From positions 1-64,000 of the forward strand of contig DVIQ01000012.1 in NCBI GenBank assembly GCA_018711185.1: a stretch of 64,000 nucleotides of DNA, given 5' to 3'. Below are positions 8,609 through 17,097 of this stretch, piece by piece. Origin of the DNA: Candidatus Limivivens intestinipullorum (GTDB lineage Bacteria; Bacillota; Clostridia; Lachnospirales; Lachnospiraceae). Both the position numbers and the translations under genes were made by a program. The notes below the pieces were generated by a model. It ran no database searches, was not told the origin of the DNA, and saw only the letters and a list, made by a program, of their open reading frames with translations. How positions within the stretch are numbered: the stretch's first letter is position 1; the number at the start of each line of letters is the position of its first letter.

Positions 8609-9454
8609 TCAGCCTTTTACACTTCCGGCTGTTACGCCTTCCATCAGGTAACGGTTAAAGAACAGGAACAGCAGAAAAACGGGGATCAGTGACAGCGTGG
8701 ACATAGCAAACATCGGTCCGAAGTTCGTACCCTGCACATCCGCGAAATTCTTGATCGCGTAGGAAACCGTATACAGTCCTGGCTTTGTAAGGTAAAGCAG
8801 CGGGCCCATATAATCATCCCATACCCAGTAAAACTGAATAACTACCGTCGTGATAATGGATGGTCCCAAAAGGGGCAGAATAATCCGCGAAAAAATTTGG
8901 TAACGGTTGCAACCATCGATCATAGCCGCCTCGTCAAGCTCTTTGGGAAGCCCCTTGATGAACTGCATCATCATGTAAATGAAAAATGGCACGCCCAAAA
9001 ATTTCGGAAGAATCATCGGGACAAACGTTCCAACCAGATTAAGGTTATTCCAGATAATATACTGCGGAATCATCAAAACCTGGCCGGGAAGAAGCATGGT
9101 CATAATCATGCAGAGAAACCAAAACTTTCTTCCCTTAAATTTTACTCTTGCGAGAGCGTATGATACCATTGCGGAACTGATAACCGTACCCAGAGTCGAT
9201 AAAACAGAAATAATAATCGAATTTTTAAAATATGTAGCAAACGTATACTCCCCGGCTCCCTGCCAGCCGTCCGGATAGTTCTGCCATACCCATTCGCTGG
9301 GAAAGAACGGGGCGTTGCTTCCAAGGATTTCACTCTTCATTTTAAAGGAACTGATCACCATCCAGATAACCGGATAAATCATCAGCAATCCGAACGCAAT
9401 AACGAAAAGATGGTAAATCGTGGTTCTTATGTTTTTCTTTGCTTTCAGGTTCAT
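8609..9454 (-). CDS. Carbohydrate ABC transporter permease, MalG type
   Basis: A 281-residue inner-membrane permease with six hydrophobic segments and the EAA loop contacting the ATPase (ELDEAAMIDGCNRYQIFSRI). The end RYLMEGVTAGSVKG is typical of CUT1-family MalG/LacG/AraQ proteins. RBS GGAGG is 7 nt before ATG. It lies 12 bp after the MalF-type permease. No ATPase is encoded here, so a shared MsmK-like ATPase elsewhere is expected, as is usual for Firmicutes CUT1 importers. Confidence 0.95.
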   Translation of the reverse strand: MNLKAKKNIRTTIYHLFVIAFGLLMIYPVIWMVISSFKMKSEILGSNAPFFPSEWVWQNYPDGWQGAGEYTFATYFKNSIIISVLSTLGTVISSAMVSYALARVKFKGRKFWFLCMIMTMLLPGQVLMIPQYIIWNNLNLVGTFVPMILPKFLGVPFFIYMMMQFIKGLPKELDEAAMIDGCNRYQIFSRIILPLLGPSIITTVVIQFYWVWDDYMGPLLYLTKPGLYTVSYAIKNFADVQGTNFGPMFAMSTLSLIPVFLLFLFFNRYLMEGVTAGSVKG

Positions 9455-9466
9455 GCAAGCTCCTCC

Positions 9467-10375
9467 TTAATCATCTGCCTCATAGAACACCCAATTTTTA
9501 GACGTCTTGAAGATAATGCCGGTAATGGCCGCCATAATAATCAGAATAATCCAGGAAGCCGCACAGGCATAGCCCATATGCTGATACGTAAAGCCTTCTG
9601 TGAAAATAAACAGGGAAACGTATTCTGTCGCGTGGTTCGGGCCGCCCTGGGTGATAATCTGTGCCTGTGTAAATGTCATGAATCCGGAAATCAGCTGCAT
9701 CAGCAGATTAAAAAGAATCATGGGAGACAGACACGGGAGCGTAATCTTAAAGAAGCGTTTTACCGCGCCGGCACCGTCAATTTCTGCTGCTTCGTAATAA
9801 TCAGCCGGAATCTGCTTTAATCCCGACGCGAAGATCAGCATCGAAGAACCGAACTGCCAGGCATTACATAAAACCAACGGAAAAAACGCCCAAGCACTGC
9901 TGCCAAAAAAGTTAAAGCCTGTAACGCCCATATCTTTGATCATATTTACGATCGGGCCGCGGCTTCCGAAAAGCTGCTTCCAAACCAGCGCTACAGCTAC
10001 GGACCCGCCGATCAGGGAAGGAATGTAATAAACGGCGCGATACAATCCCTGGAGTTTTGTCGGCTTCGTGAGTAGCATGGCAATAAACAGCGCAAAGATT
10101 AATTTCAGTGGAACACCGATTAAAACATACTGAAAAGTTACAAAAATAGAATTATGAAAAATCTCGTCTTTAAAGAGATTAATAAAGTTTTCTAAACCGA
10201 CAAATGCCGCCGTAGAGCCAATCTTGTAATTACAGAACGCATAATACAAAGATAAAATCATCGGAATCAGAGTCAGGCCACAGAAACCGATGATAAATGG
10301 AGCGGCGAACACATAACCAACGGTGTTGTCATTGTTCAGGAAAGCTTTAAATGATCCCTTCTTTTTCAGATTCAT
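9467..10375 (-). CDS. Carbohydrate ABC transporter permease, MalF/UgpA type
   Basis: A 302-residue permease partner. After a short basic N-terminus come hydrophobic segments from AAPFIIGFCGLTLIPMI; the EAA loop reads YYEAAEIDGAGAVKRFFKI. ATG 10375 is chosen because GGAGG is 9 nt upstream; the in-frame TTG two codons earlier would be too near. An intrinsic terminator lies between this gene and the solute-binding protein gene, so permease levels probably depend on partial read-through. Confidence 0.95.
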   Translation of the reverse strand: MNLKKKGSFKAFLNNDNTVGYVFAAPFIIGFCGLTLIPMILSLYYAFCNYKIGSTAAFVGLENFINLFKDEIFHNSIFVTFQYVLIGVPLKLIFALFIAMLLTKPTKLQGLYRAVYYIPSLIGGSVAVALVWKQLFGSRGPIVNMIKDMGVTGFNFFGSSAWAFFPLVLCNAWQFGSSMLIFASGLKQIPADYYEAAEIDGAGAVKRFFKITLPCLSPMILFNLLMQLISGFMTFTQAQIITQGGPNHATEYVSLFIFTEGFTYQHMGYACAASWIILIIMAAITGIIFKTSKNWVFYEADD

Positions 10376-10400
10376 TCGCAAGGACCTCCTTATCTTTCTT

Positions 10401-10436
10401 AAAAAATGCGCTCTGAAGAAATTCCTTCAGAGCGCA
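10401..10436 (-). terminator. Attenuating terminator between solute-binding protein and permease genes
   Basis: On the minus strand GCGCTCTGAAG pairs with CTTCAGAGCGC and is followed by ATTTTTTAAG. It is a perfect 11-bp stem inside an operon, which would keep binding-protein mRNA in excess over permease mRNA. Confidence 0.8.
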
Positions 10437-10457
10437 GAGATATTCGTTCGTGTCTAC

Positions 10458-11942
10458 TTATTCCTGACTTGCAGCTTCACTTTCGAACTTATCCCAAATT
10501 TCCTGAGCTTCTGCCCAGAACGCATCTGCCGCCTCCTGCGCGTCCGCATAATTTCCTTCATACAGGCCCTGGAAGTAGGTTGTCTTAAGCACATTGGAAA
10601 TTTCTTCGTTTGCCATAGGTTCGGCAGGGCTGGTATTTACAGCGTCCGGGAAAGTAGCGATCAGGTCGATCATGTCGTAAACCTTAGCCGTCGTGCTGTC
10701 GGTAAGAGATGAATCTGCCTTTAACGCGTCAAGAACATCGCTGTTAACGGAAACGCCGCGTTCGCAGTTCAGGATCTTATTCGCTTCAATGCTGTTAATA
10801 AAGAAATTGATAAAGTTTGCCGCGATATCTTTCTTTTCAGAACCAGAGTAAATACTCATCTGCTGAGAAGAACGAACACACATACCGGACTGGCCATCTG
10901 CATACACTCTCGGAATCGTGCAGAGTTCAAGTTCAATGCCGTTCTCGGAAGCGACATTGCTCAAAGCCTGGAACTGGTTGGAAGAAAGCATCATCATAGC
11001 CGCATCCCCATACGCAATCCAGTCAGCCTCTACGTTCGCTCCGATTTCGTTCATAATACCATAGTCTCCAATGCATCCTTCCTGCATCAGTTCTGTGATC
11101 AGATCCAGAATATAAGCGATGGGCTCGGTATCTCCCTCAAATGCGAAGTCGGAACCGTCCATTGCGTAGAAGTTATAACCTTCCTTCCACTGGGTAACAA
11201 CACTATAAGCCAGGCTGTTCAACTCAAGTGTGGTAACCGCAGGGTTGCCGGTCTGCTCGGTAATGGTACGGCAGGCAGCCGCGAAATCATCCCAAGTCCA
11301 GTTCTCAGTAGGATAAGCAACGCCGCATTCGTCAAAGATTGCGGGGTTGTAAGCGAAGCATCTTGCGTTCGTACCATTAGAAATACCGGTGATATTTCCA
11401 TTCGCCTGGTCAATAGTAGTAGCAAGCATTGCATCGGAAATTGCGCTTGTGTCGATAGTGCCGTCTTCAACATAAGCGTTCAGCGGCTCAATCGTGTCAT
11501 AGTATGTTGCCCAGTTATTTCCCATCTGAAATACATCCGGAAGCTCTCCGCCAGCCATTTTAGCCTGGAACTGAGTCCAATAACTGGTTCCATCAGCGTA
11601 TTCATATTGAATATCGAGGCCAGTCAGCTCCTCATACATCTCAATAACTTCAATCGTCAGCTGATGACGGGTATCGGATCCCCACCACATAATGCTCATG
11701 GTCTCTCCGGAATAATCCGGCCACTCATAGTTGGGATCGTTTACGTCATTCGTAGCTCCAGTGGAAGCAGCCTCGCTCGTCGCTTCTGTGGTAGCTTCGG
11801 AAGCCGCCTCCGTTGTAGCTTCCGTGGTAGCTTCGGTAGTCGCCTCAGTGGTGGCTTCCGTGGTCTCCTCCGCCATAGCGGGGACAGCGGCCATGGACAG
11901 CATCGCACCTGCCATTACCAGTGCCAAAACCTTTCTTTTCAT
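10458..11942 (-). CDS. Extracellular carbohydrate-binding protein of the ABC importer
   Basis: A 494-residue family-1 type solute-binding protein. The signal peptide (MKRKVLALVMAGAMLSMAAV, cleavage after AMA) has no lipobox Cys, unlike most Gram-positive binding proteins. It is followed by about 35 residues of TTEA/ASEA repeats, a flexible acidic linker. The binding domain starts near MSIMWWGSDTRHQ and includes LPDVFQMGNNWATYYD and ENWTWDDFAAACRTI, as in CUT1 binding proteins. GGAGG is 11 nt before ATG. It is the first gene of the operon with both permeases and the (alpha/alpha)6 glycosidase. How the protein stays at the cell surface is unclear. Confidence 0.93.
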   Translation of the reverse strand: MKRKVLALVMAGAMLSMAAVPAMAEETTEATTEATTEATTEATTEAASEATTEATSEAASTGATNDVNDPNYEWPDYSGETMSIMWWGSDTRHQLTIEVIEMYEELTGLDIQYEYADGTSYWTQFQAKMAGGELPDVFQMGNNWATYYDTIEPLNAYVEDGTIDTSAISDAMLATTIDQANGNITGISNGTNARCFAYNPAIFDECGVAYPTENWTWDDFAAACRTITEQTGNPAVTTLELNSLAYSVVTQWKEGYNFYAMDGSDFAFEGDTEPIAYILDLITELMQEGCIGDYGIMNEIGANVEADWIAYGDAAMMMLSSNQFQALSNVASENGIELELCTIPRVYADGQSGMCVRSSQQMSIYSGSEKKDIAANFINFFINSIEANKILNCERGVSVNSDVLDALKADSSLTDSTTAKVYDMIDLIATFPDAVNTSPAEPMANEEISNVLKTTYFQGLYEGNYADAQEAADAFWAEAQEIWDKFESEAASQE

Positions 11943-12063
11943 TTGAAATGATTCCTCCTTTTTTATTTTTTTCAGCGATGGAGAACTTGCCGCATAAAGA
12001 AAAGTCTGTCTCGTGATTTTTGTGTATTTTTATGTATGGAAGTTCTTCATTCATGATAAACTA

Positions 12064-12092
12064 ACTCTACCATGCTTCTCTTTTAATGTCAA
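12064..12092 (-). promoter_or_regulatory. Promoter of the sugar ABC operon
   Basis: On the minus strand TTGACA, 17 bp, TAGAGT. It gives a leader of about 115 nt before the binding-protein gene. Confidence 0.65.
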
Positions 12093-12265
12093 TATTCATC
12101 CAAAATTTTCATAAAATGGAATGATTTTTGAAGTTTTTCAAACTATATTAATCTATCGATTGTTTTCTGTTTTGTATATTTTTACCAAAATTGAATCGAC
12201 TTTTTTTCCATATCAAAATTTGCCGAAATCCTCTGTCCTTTCCCGTGGCTTTATGTTAAAATTGT
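12093..12265. other. AT-rich intergenic stretch, no gene seen
   Basis: Between the ABC operon promoter and the inserted element the DNA is AT-rich with short poly-T runs and no supported ORF. It could hold the AraC operator for the operon, but I see no clear repeated half-sites. Confidence 0.4.
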
Positions 12266-12400
12266 GTAACAGTTCAGTCCAGGTCTGCGCACATGCTGCG
12301 CAGACCGTAAGAATGTGATTCAGGAGTGCGAAAATCCCATCGCCGAAGACGATTTTAAATGGATTTTCGCAGTTACGGTTCAGAAAGGCTGAACTGCAAC
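12266..12400 (+). repeat. Full-length 135-bp MITE-like element (copy 1)
   Basis: It starts GTAACAGTTCAG and ends GCTGAACTGCAAC, giving imperfect terminal inverted repeats. AAAATTGT directly flanks it on both sides (12258-12265 and 12401-12408), a perfect 8-bp target duplication. Inside are three potential stems: GGTCTGCGC/GCGCAGACC, GCGAAAATCC/GGATTTTCGC with ATCGCC, and the right-end GTTACGGTTCAG/CTGAACTGCAAC. It is about 90% identical, by eye, to the copy at 34868-35003 in opposite orientation. It has no ORF of its own. Confidence 0.85.
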
Positions 12401-12454
12401 AAAATTGTTTGCAGGCTGCCGCAGCCGGCATCACAAAAGAAAGGAATGACAAGG

Positions 12455-13075
12455 GTGAATCCGAAACAAATAAAAAATCTGGTTTTTGATATGGGAAATG
12501 TATTGGTACGGTATAATGCCGAATGGGTCTGCAAGGCTCTGATACCAAAGGAAGCGCGAAAAGAAATAATCAGCACAGTTTTTCAGTCTCAGGAATGGAT
12601 TTTCCTGGATATGGGGGTCATGACAGAAGAAGAAGCCCTCTCCCACTGGCAGTCCAGGCTGCCGGACGAGGCCATGAAACGCTTTGCGGCCGAAGTTTTC
12701 TGGCATTGGCACGAATACAATATGCAGCCCATAGAGGGAATGGATGAGCTGATTCGCGACTACAAAAAGCAGGGCTTTGGCATTTATCTGTGTTCCAATG
12801 CCTCTGTACGCATGAAGCTGTGTTATAAAAAGGTCATCCCGGCCATTGACTGCTTTGACGGAGTTCTTTTTTCCGCGGAGGAGAAGCTGCTGAAGCCTCA
12901 GAAAGAGATTTATGAGCGCCTTTTCTCAAAGTTTTCTCTGCGCCCGGAGGAATGCTTTTTTATCGATGACCTTGAAATGAATATTGAGGGCGCCAGAGCC
13001 TGCGGCATGGAAGGTCTTTGTTTTACCGGTCAGGATGCCGGAAAACTGCGCGAAATGATAAAAATTCTCATTTAA
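12455..13075 (+). CDS. HAD-superfamily phosphatase (HAD-IA, YihX-like)
   Basis: A 206-residue cytoplasmic HAD hydrolase. Motif I is LVFDMGNVLV with the nucleophile Asp; motif II is LCSNAS; motif III Lys is in LLKPQKEIYERL; motif IV is FFIDDLEMNIEGA. The DxGNV form of motif I is typical of the YihX/glucose-1-phosphate phosphatase branch, but the substrate is unknown. GTG 12455 is chosen because AAAGGA lies 9 nt upstream; the in-frame ATG 12446 abuts that site, and ATG 12359 lies inside the inserted element. It is the first gene downstream of the MITE. Confidence 0.85.
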   Translation: MNPKQIKNLVFDMGNVLVRYNAEWVCKALIPKEARKEIISTVFQSQEWIFLDMGVMTEEEALSHWQSRLPDEAMKRFAAEVFWHWHEYNMQPIEGMDELIRDYKKQGFGIYLCSNASVRMKLCYKKVIPAIDCFDGVLFSAEEKLLKPQKEIYERLFSKFSLRPEECFFIDDLEMNIEGARACGMEGLCFTGQDAGKLREMIKILI

Positions 13076-13080
13076 TTTTA

Positions 13081-13109
13081 TAGACATTTCCTGAAATTTG
13101 TTCTAGACT
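13081..13109 (+). promoter_or_regulatory. Weak candidate promoter of the metal-ATPase module
   Basis: TAGACA, 17 bp, TAGACT precede the 26-residue peptide gene. TAGACT and a downstream AGTCTA (13123-13128) form an inverted pair that could be an operator. Both boxes deviate from consensus. Confidence 0.3.
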
Positions 13110-13145
13110 AAAGAAAATAATGCAGTCTAAAGGAAGTGATATGAA

Positions 13146-13226
13146 GTGAAGCAGCATCGTTTTTGGGCATATGCGGCGCTTGTCTGTATGTTTATGGTTT
13201 TCTATACCGGATATAAGCACAAGTAA
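13146..13226 (+). CDS. 26-residue membrane peptide upstream of the P1B ATPase module
   Basis: A GTG start (AAAGGA 11 nt upstream) opens a 26-residue frame, MKQHRFWAYAALVCMFMVFY then TGYKHK and TAA. It is one hydrophobic span flanked by basic residues on both sides, as expected for a single-pass membrane peptide. Its position at the head of a module with a membrane-anchored small protein and a metal ATPase suggests an accessory subunit or leader peptide. The coding call rests on composition and RBS only. Confidence 0.55.
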   Translation: MKQHRFWAYAALVCMFMVFYTGYKHK

Positions 13227-13228
13227 GG

Positions 13229-13279
13229 AAACCGCTCGCTGCAAGCATGGCCCCGCCAGGCTGGCAGCGATGGTTTTTC
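13229..13279 (+). terminator. Hairpin followed by T-run between the small peptide and the next gene
   Basis: AAACCGCTCGCTGC pairs with GCAGCGATGGTTTTT with mismatches, ending in TTTTT. It could attenuate transcription into the downstream genes. Confidence 0.55.
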
Positions 13280-13309
13280 ATTTCATTGATAGAAAAGGAG
13301 ATGTTACAT

Positions 13310-13621
13310 ATGAATCTTGATTGGAAGAAAATCGCGACTTTCGCAGGGGGCGTTCTTTTTGGAACCGCAGGCATCAGAATTTTAAGCAGCAAAGACGCGA
13401 AGAAGTTTTACACGAATTGTACTGCCGCTGTGCTGCGTGCCAGAGAATGCGTGATGACAACGGCTACCACCGTACAAGAAAACGCCAACGACATTTTAGC
13501 CGAAGCAAAGGCCATTAACGAAGCACGGGCTGCTGCCGAGGAAGCCTGTGAAGAGCCCGACTGCAGTGAATCAGCGGAATTTTCCGAAGAAGAAACCGCG
13601 GGCGAAGAAGCGTCGAAATAA
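13310..13621 (+). CDS. Membrane-anchored small protein (DUF6110-like), metal-ATPase partner candidate
   Basis: A 103-residue protein. ATG 13310 follows AAAGGAG with 8-nt spacing. Residues 7-25 (IATFAGGVLFGTAGIRILSS) form a Gly-rich membrane span. SKDAKKFYTNCTAAVLRARE and a helix ending in ILAEAKAIN follow, then an acidic Glu-rich tail with a CEEPDC motif. It resembles proteins I know as DUF6110 that accompany Clostridial P1B ATPases; this is recalled, not searched. The Cys pair in the acidic tail could bind metal, which is inference. Terminator-like hairpins flank it on both sides. Confidence 0.7.
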   Translation: MNLDWKKIATFAGGVLFGTAGIRILSSKDAKKFYTNCTAAVLRARECVMTTATTVQENANDILAEAKAINEARAAAEEACEEPDCSESAEFSEEETAGEEASK

Positions 13622-13645
13622 TAGAGTTACGGGATTTTCACTTTT

Positions 13646-13690
13646 GGAGCTGCCGCAAAATATCGCAGTTTGCGGCAGCTCCCGATTTTT
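13646..13690 (+). terminator. Intrinsic terminator before the P1B ATPase gene
   Basis: GGAGCTGCCGCAAA pairs perfectly with TTTGCGGCAGCTCC and is followed by CGATTTTT. The ATPase gene 48 bp further on therefore needs read-through or its own promoter. Confidence 0.8.
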
Positions 13691-13737
13691 ACCGTAAAAG
13701 TCCGCCGCCGGACAGCGGAAAGAAAGGAGCATCTTTC

Positions 13738-15819
13738 ATGAAATTTACTATCAAGCATGAAATTCCCGGACGGCTTCGGGTCCACATGAAGCAGAAATCC
13801 ATGACCCTGCACCAGGCGGATCTTCTTCAGTATTATCTGGCCTCTTTCAGCCAGGTTCAGGACGCGAAGGTTTACGAGCGCACTGCCGACGCAGTGATTC
13901 TCTATACAGGTTCCCGACAGGGGGTTCTGGACGCCTTAAGACGATTTCACTATCAGGATCCTGGCATAGAGGAGCTGGTGCCGGAGCGTACCGGAAGAGA
14001 GTTAAACCGTACCTACCAGGACAAGCTGGTAAACCAGATTCTTCTGCGCGGAATCACGAAGTTTCTTCTTCCCGCGCCTCTTAGGACACTGTATACGGGT
14101 ATCCGGGCCTTAACGTATATCAGCAAGGGAATCAAAAGCCTGAAGGGGATGAAACTGCGGGTGGAGTTTCTGGATGCCACGGCCATTACAGTTTCCATCC
14201 TTCGGAGGGATTTTAACACGGCGGGGTCGGTCATGTTTCTGCTGAACGTCGGCGAAGTTCTGGAAGAATGGACCCATCACAAGTCGGTAGACGATCTGGC
14301 CAGGAGCATGGCCCTCAACATCGAAAAGGTCTGGTTAAAGCAGGGCGGCACGGAAGTTCTGGTGCCGATACAGAAAGTGGCGGAAGGAGATCTTGTCTGT
14401 GTGCGCATGGGCAATATGATTCCCCTGGACGGAACGGTATATTCCGGCGAAGCCATGGTGAACCAGTCCTCTCTCACCGGAGAATCCATGCCTGTAAAGA
14501 AAGGACCCGGCGCCACGGTTTATGCGGGCACGGTTCTGGAGGAAGGGGAACTTTTTGTGAAGGTCCGCCATACTGCTGGCGCAACCCGCTATGAAAAAAT
14601 CGTCACCATGATTGAGGATTCAGAAAAACTAAAGTCTTCTCTTGAGAGCAAGGCCTCCCGCCTGGCGGACGCCCTGGTGCCTTACAGCCTTGGCGGAACC
14701 ATTCTCACCTGGCTTGTCACCAGAAACACCCAGAAAGCCCTGTCCATTCTGATGGTGGACTTTTCCTGCGCCTTAAAGCTGGCCATGCCCATCACGGTTT
14801 TATCGGCTATGCGGGAGTCCAGCACGCACCAGATCACAGTAAAGGGCGGAAAATATCTGGAAGCGGTGGCAGAGGCGGATACCATTCTCTTCGACAAGAC
14901 GGGAACCCTTACAAAGGCAAAGCCTGTGGTGACGGATGTCATTCCCTTCAACGGGAAAAAACCGGACGAGCTTCTGCGGATCGCCGCCTGTTTAGAGGAA
15001 CATTTCCCGCATTCCATGGCCACAGCCGTTGTCCTGGCCGCAAAACAGAAGGGACTCTCCCATGAGGAGATGCACTCCAAGGTGGAGTACATTGTGGCTC
15101 ACGGTATCTCCTCTTATATCAACGGGGAACGGGTTGTGATCGGAAGTCCGCATTTTGTATTTGATGATGAGAAATGCGCGGTTCCCCCGGGCATGGAGGA
15201 ACGCTTTGACACTCTGCCCTCCCACTGTTCCCACCTGTATCTGGCCATCGGCGGAAAACTGGCCGCAGTGATCTGCATTGAAGATCCCTTGCGGCCAGAG
15301 GCCGCGGGAGCTGTGGAAAGCCTGCGAAAAGCCGGATTCCAGAGAATCGTCATGATGACCGGGGACAGCAGCCGTACCGCCAAAGCCATCGCGGATCAGG
15401 TGGGGATCACGGAATTTTACGCGGAGGTCATGCCGGAGGACAAGGCCGCCTATGTAAAAAAAATCAAAGACAACGGCCACAAGGTTATCATGATCGGTGA
15501 CGGGATTAACGATACCCCTGCCCTCTCCGCGGCGGACGCGGGAATCGCCATCAGCGAAGGAGCGGCCATTGCCCGGGAGGTGGCGGATATTACCATCTCC
15601 GCCGATGACCTGTATGAGCTTGTAACCCTGAAAAAAATCAGCGCCAGAATGACAAAGCGGATCCAGCGGAATTACCATTCCGTTATCGGTTTCAACCTGG
15701 GGCTCATTGTACTGGGCGTGGCAGGCGTCCTGGCTCCGGCTACGTCCGCTCTCCTCCACAATACCTCCACGCTTCTGATCAGCTTAAAGAGCATGACCAA
15801 CCTTTTGGAAGAGCCGTAA
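13738..15819 (+). CDS. P1B-type heavy-metal ATPase with HMA_2-like N-terminus and no CPx motif
   Basis: A 693-residue metal-pumping ATPase of the inner membrane. IPGRLRVHMKQKS opens a ferredoxin-like HMA_2-type domain lacking the CxxC metal site. Core motifs are SLTGESMPV (about 245), LFDKTGTLT (about 385), the HP-type P1B signature in LEEHFPHSMA, MMTGDSS, and GDGINDTPALSAADAG (about 590). The membrane-site motif that is normally CPC/SPC reads DFSCALKLAMP, so the Pro is replaced and Lys follows. Substrate therefore cannot be inferred from the usual P1B subclasses; Mn2+, Zn2+ or Fe2+ are all possible. It ends the module formed with the 26-residue peptide and the small anchored protein. Confidence 0.9.
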   Translation: MKFTIKHEIPGRLRVHMKQKSMTLHQADLLQYYLASFSQVQDAKVYERTADAVILYTGSRQGVLDALRRFHYQDPGIEELVPERTGRELNRTYQDKLVNQILLRGITKFLLPAPLRTLYTGIRALTYISKGIKSLKGMKLRVEFLDATAITVSILRRDFNTAGSVMFLLNVGEVLEEWTHHKSVDDLARSMALNIEKVWLKQGGTEVLVPIQKVAEGDLVCVRMGNMIPLDGTVYSGEAMVNQSSLTGESMPVKKGPGATVYAGTVLEEGELFVKVRHTAGATRYEKIVTMIEDSEKLKSSLESKASRLADALVPYSLGGTILTWLVTRNTQKALSILMVDFSCALKLAMPITVLSAMRESSTHQITVKGGKYLEAVAEADTILFDKTGTLTKAKPVVTDVIPFNGKKPDELLRIAACLEEHFPHSMATAVVLAAKQKGLSHEEMHSKVEYIVAHGISSYINGERVVIGSPHFVFDDEKCAVPPGMEERFDTLPSHCSHLYLAIGGKLAAVICIEDPLRPEAAGAVESLRKAGFQRIVMMTGDSSRTAKAIADQVGITEFYAEVMPEDKAAYVKKIKDNGHKVIMIGDGINDTPALSAADAGIAISEGAAIAREVADITISADDLYELVTLKKISARMTKRIQRNYHSVIGFNLGLIVLGVAGVLAPATSALLHNTSTLLISLKSMTNLLEEP

Positions 15820-15875
15820 AAAGTCTATTGACAGCAGTCCGGACAGAGGCAGTCTGTCTGGCGAATGGAAGCTTA

Positions 15876-15910
15876 CGAAAGCCCGGCAGGTATCTGCCGG
15901 GCTTATGGCG
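15876..15910. terminator. Hairpin between converging genes
   Basis: GCCCGGCAGG and CCTGCCGGGC-type arms (15881-15890, 15893-15902) form a tight GC-rich hairpin between the ATPase and metallophosphatase genes. U-tracts are weak on both sides. Confidence 0.5.
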
Positions 15911-15926
15911 TATTATTTTTAGGGCT

Positions 15927-16913
15927 TTACGCAGCCTCTTCTTCTGTCTGTGCCGTATCCAGGGAATCGATCATTGACTGAATCTCTTCGTCTGCCTCCA
16001 CGCCTTCCAGGTCATAGAGCGAACCTTCGAAATCATCCAGAACCCAGGCGCCGTCCTGATAGGTAAAGGACAGATCCAGTCTGCCAAGATACTGATCCTG
16101 CTCTCCGCCGGCCTGCACGATGGGTGTGCTCTTAAAACCGTCGTCACCCGGCCAGTAGATCGGGTTTGTGATGACATAGTGATCGTCTGCGCCGATGACA
16201 GCGGAAACGCCCTCTACATTGGCGATCTTCGTATCCACAGCCAGCCCCGCGTGGGAAAGGACAATATTAATGTCCGTTTGTCCGGAAAGCTCCTCCGCGA
16301 TACGCGCCGCGGCAAGCTCGCCGCTCTCAAATTCCTTATCGGAAACCTCTTCCCACTCTCTGTCCTGGGGCTTTAAGGAGGTTACGCCGATAATACCGAT
16401 GTCCAGTCCGCCCACTTCTTTGATGATATACGGTTCCACATTGTCGATCAGTTCCCCGGTCTCCTTCATAGTCACGTTTCCGCACAGCGTCGGGAACTCA
16501 GCCAGAGCAATCAGATCCTGGATCTGGGCGTTTCCCTGCTCCGTTGTGCCGCCTTCGGGCGGTACACGGAAGTCATTGTTTCCAAGAACCCAGGCATCGT
16601 AGCCCATGGCATTTAAAACCGTCATCTCCGGAATGCCCAACTGCTCCTGTCTTGGACCTCTCAAAAAGATATCTCCGCCGTTCAGTACCAGAAGATTGTC
16701 GATCTCTTCCCGTGCTTCATCGATCAGCGTCTTAAACTGCGGAAGCCGGTCAATGCGTCCGTGTATGTCGTTGTCATGAACGATGGAAAGCGCATAGGTA
16801 TCGCCCTCCTGGGGTTCCGCCTCAGAGGCAGATACCGGCACGCCGGCGGTATTGAAAAGCATTGTCGCTGCAGCTGCGATGAATAAAGTCTTTTTCCCAA
16901 ACAATTTTTTCAT
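15927..16913 (-). CDS. Exported metallophosphatase (5'-nucleotidase / UshA-like, catalytic domain only)
   Basis: A 328-residue secreted phosphoesterase. ATG 16913 follows AAAGGA with 8-nt spacing and starts a signal peptide (MKKLFGKKTLFIAAAATMLF, cleavage near VSA). Metal-site motifs run in family order: VHDNDIHGRID, LVLNGGDIFLRGP, LGNNDF, VLSHAG and IGADDHY. The family usually has a C-terminal nucleotide-binding domain of about 200 residues, which is absent here. It likely removes phosphate from nucleotides or similar esters outside the membrane. It is monocistronic, between terminators. Confidence 0.88.
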   Translation of the reverse strand: MKKLFGKKTLFIAAAATMLFNTAGVPVSASEAEPQEGDTYALSIVHDNDIHGRIDRLPQFKTLIDEAREEIDNLLVLNGGDIFLRGPRQEQLGIPEMTVLNAMGYDAWVLGNNDFRVPPEGGTTEQGNAQIQDLIALAEFPTLCGNVTMKETGELIDNVEPYIIKEVGGLDIGIIGVTSLKPQDREWEEVSDKEFESGELAAARIAEELSGQTDINIVLSHAGLAVDTKIANVEGVSAVIGADDHYVITNPIYWPGDDGFKSTPIVQAGGEQDQYLGRLDLSFTYQDGAWVLDDFEGSLYDLEGVEADEEIQSMIDSLDTAQTEEEAA

Positions 16914-17044
16914 TTTTGTAATCCTTTCCACTGAAGATTGTCTTATTCAACAGGATGCAATAAGGCGGGCCCGGTTTTCTTATCGCTGAAACTACTATAG
17001 CGGAAGGAAATTCCTTTTTCATCAAAGACTTGTAAAAACTGCGT

Positions 17045-17090
17045 AAAAAACCCCTTGCCTGAGAAATTACATCTCCGGAAAGGGGTTTTG
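17045..17090 (-). terminator. Intrinsic terminator of the cytoplasmic DUF362 gene
   Basis: Read on the minus strand, AAAACCCCTT pairs with AAGGGGTTTT and runs into TTTTTTACGC. Confidence 0.85.
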
Positions 17091-17097
17091 AAAATCG

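Noticed and set aside
11762-11885. Regular short repeats as possible CRISPR or satellite
   Set aside because: They encode the TTEA/ASEA linker of the binding protein; codons vary and there are no spacers.
12359-12455. Upstream ATG 12359 as start of the HAD gene
   Set aside because: It lies inside the inserted element and has no RBS; the HAD fold starts after 12455.
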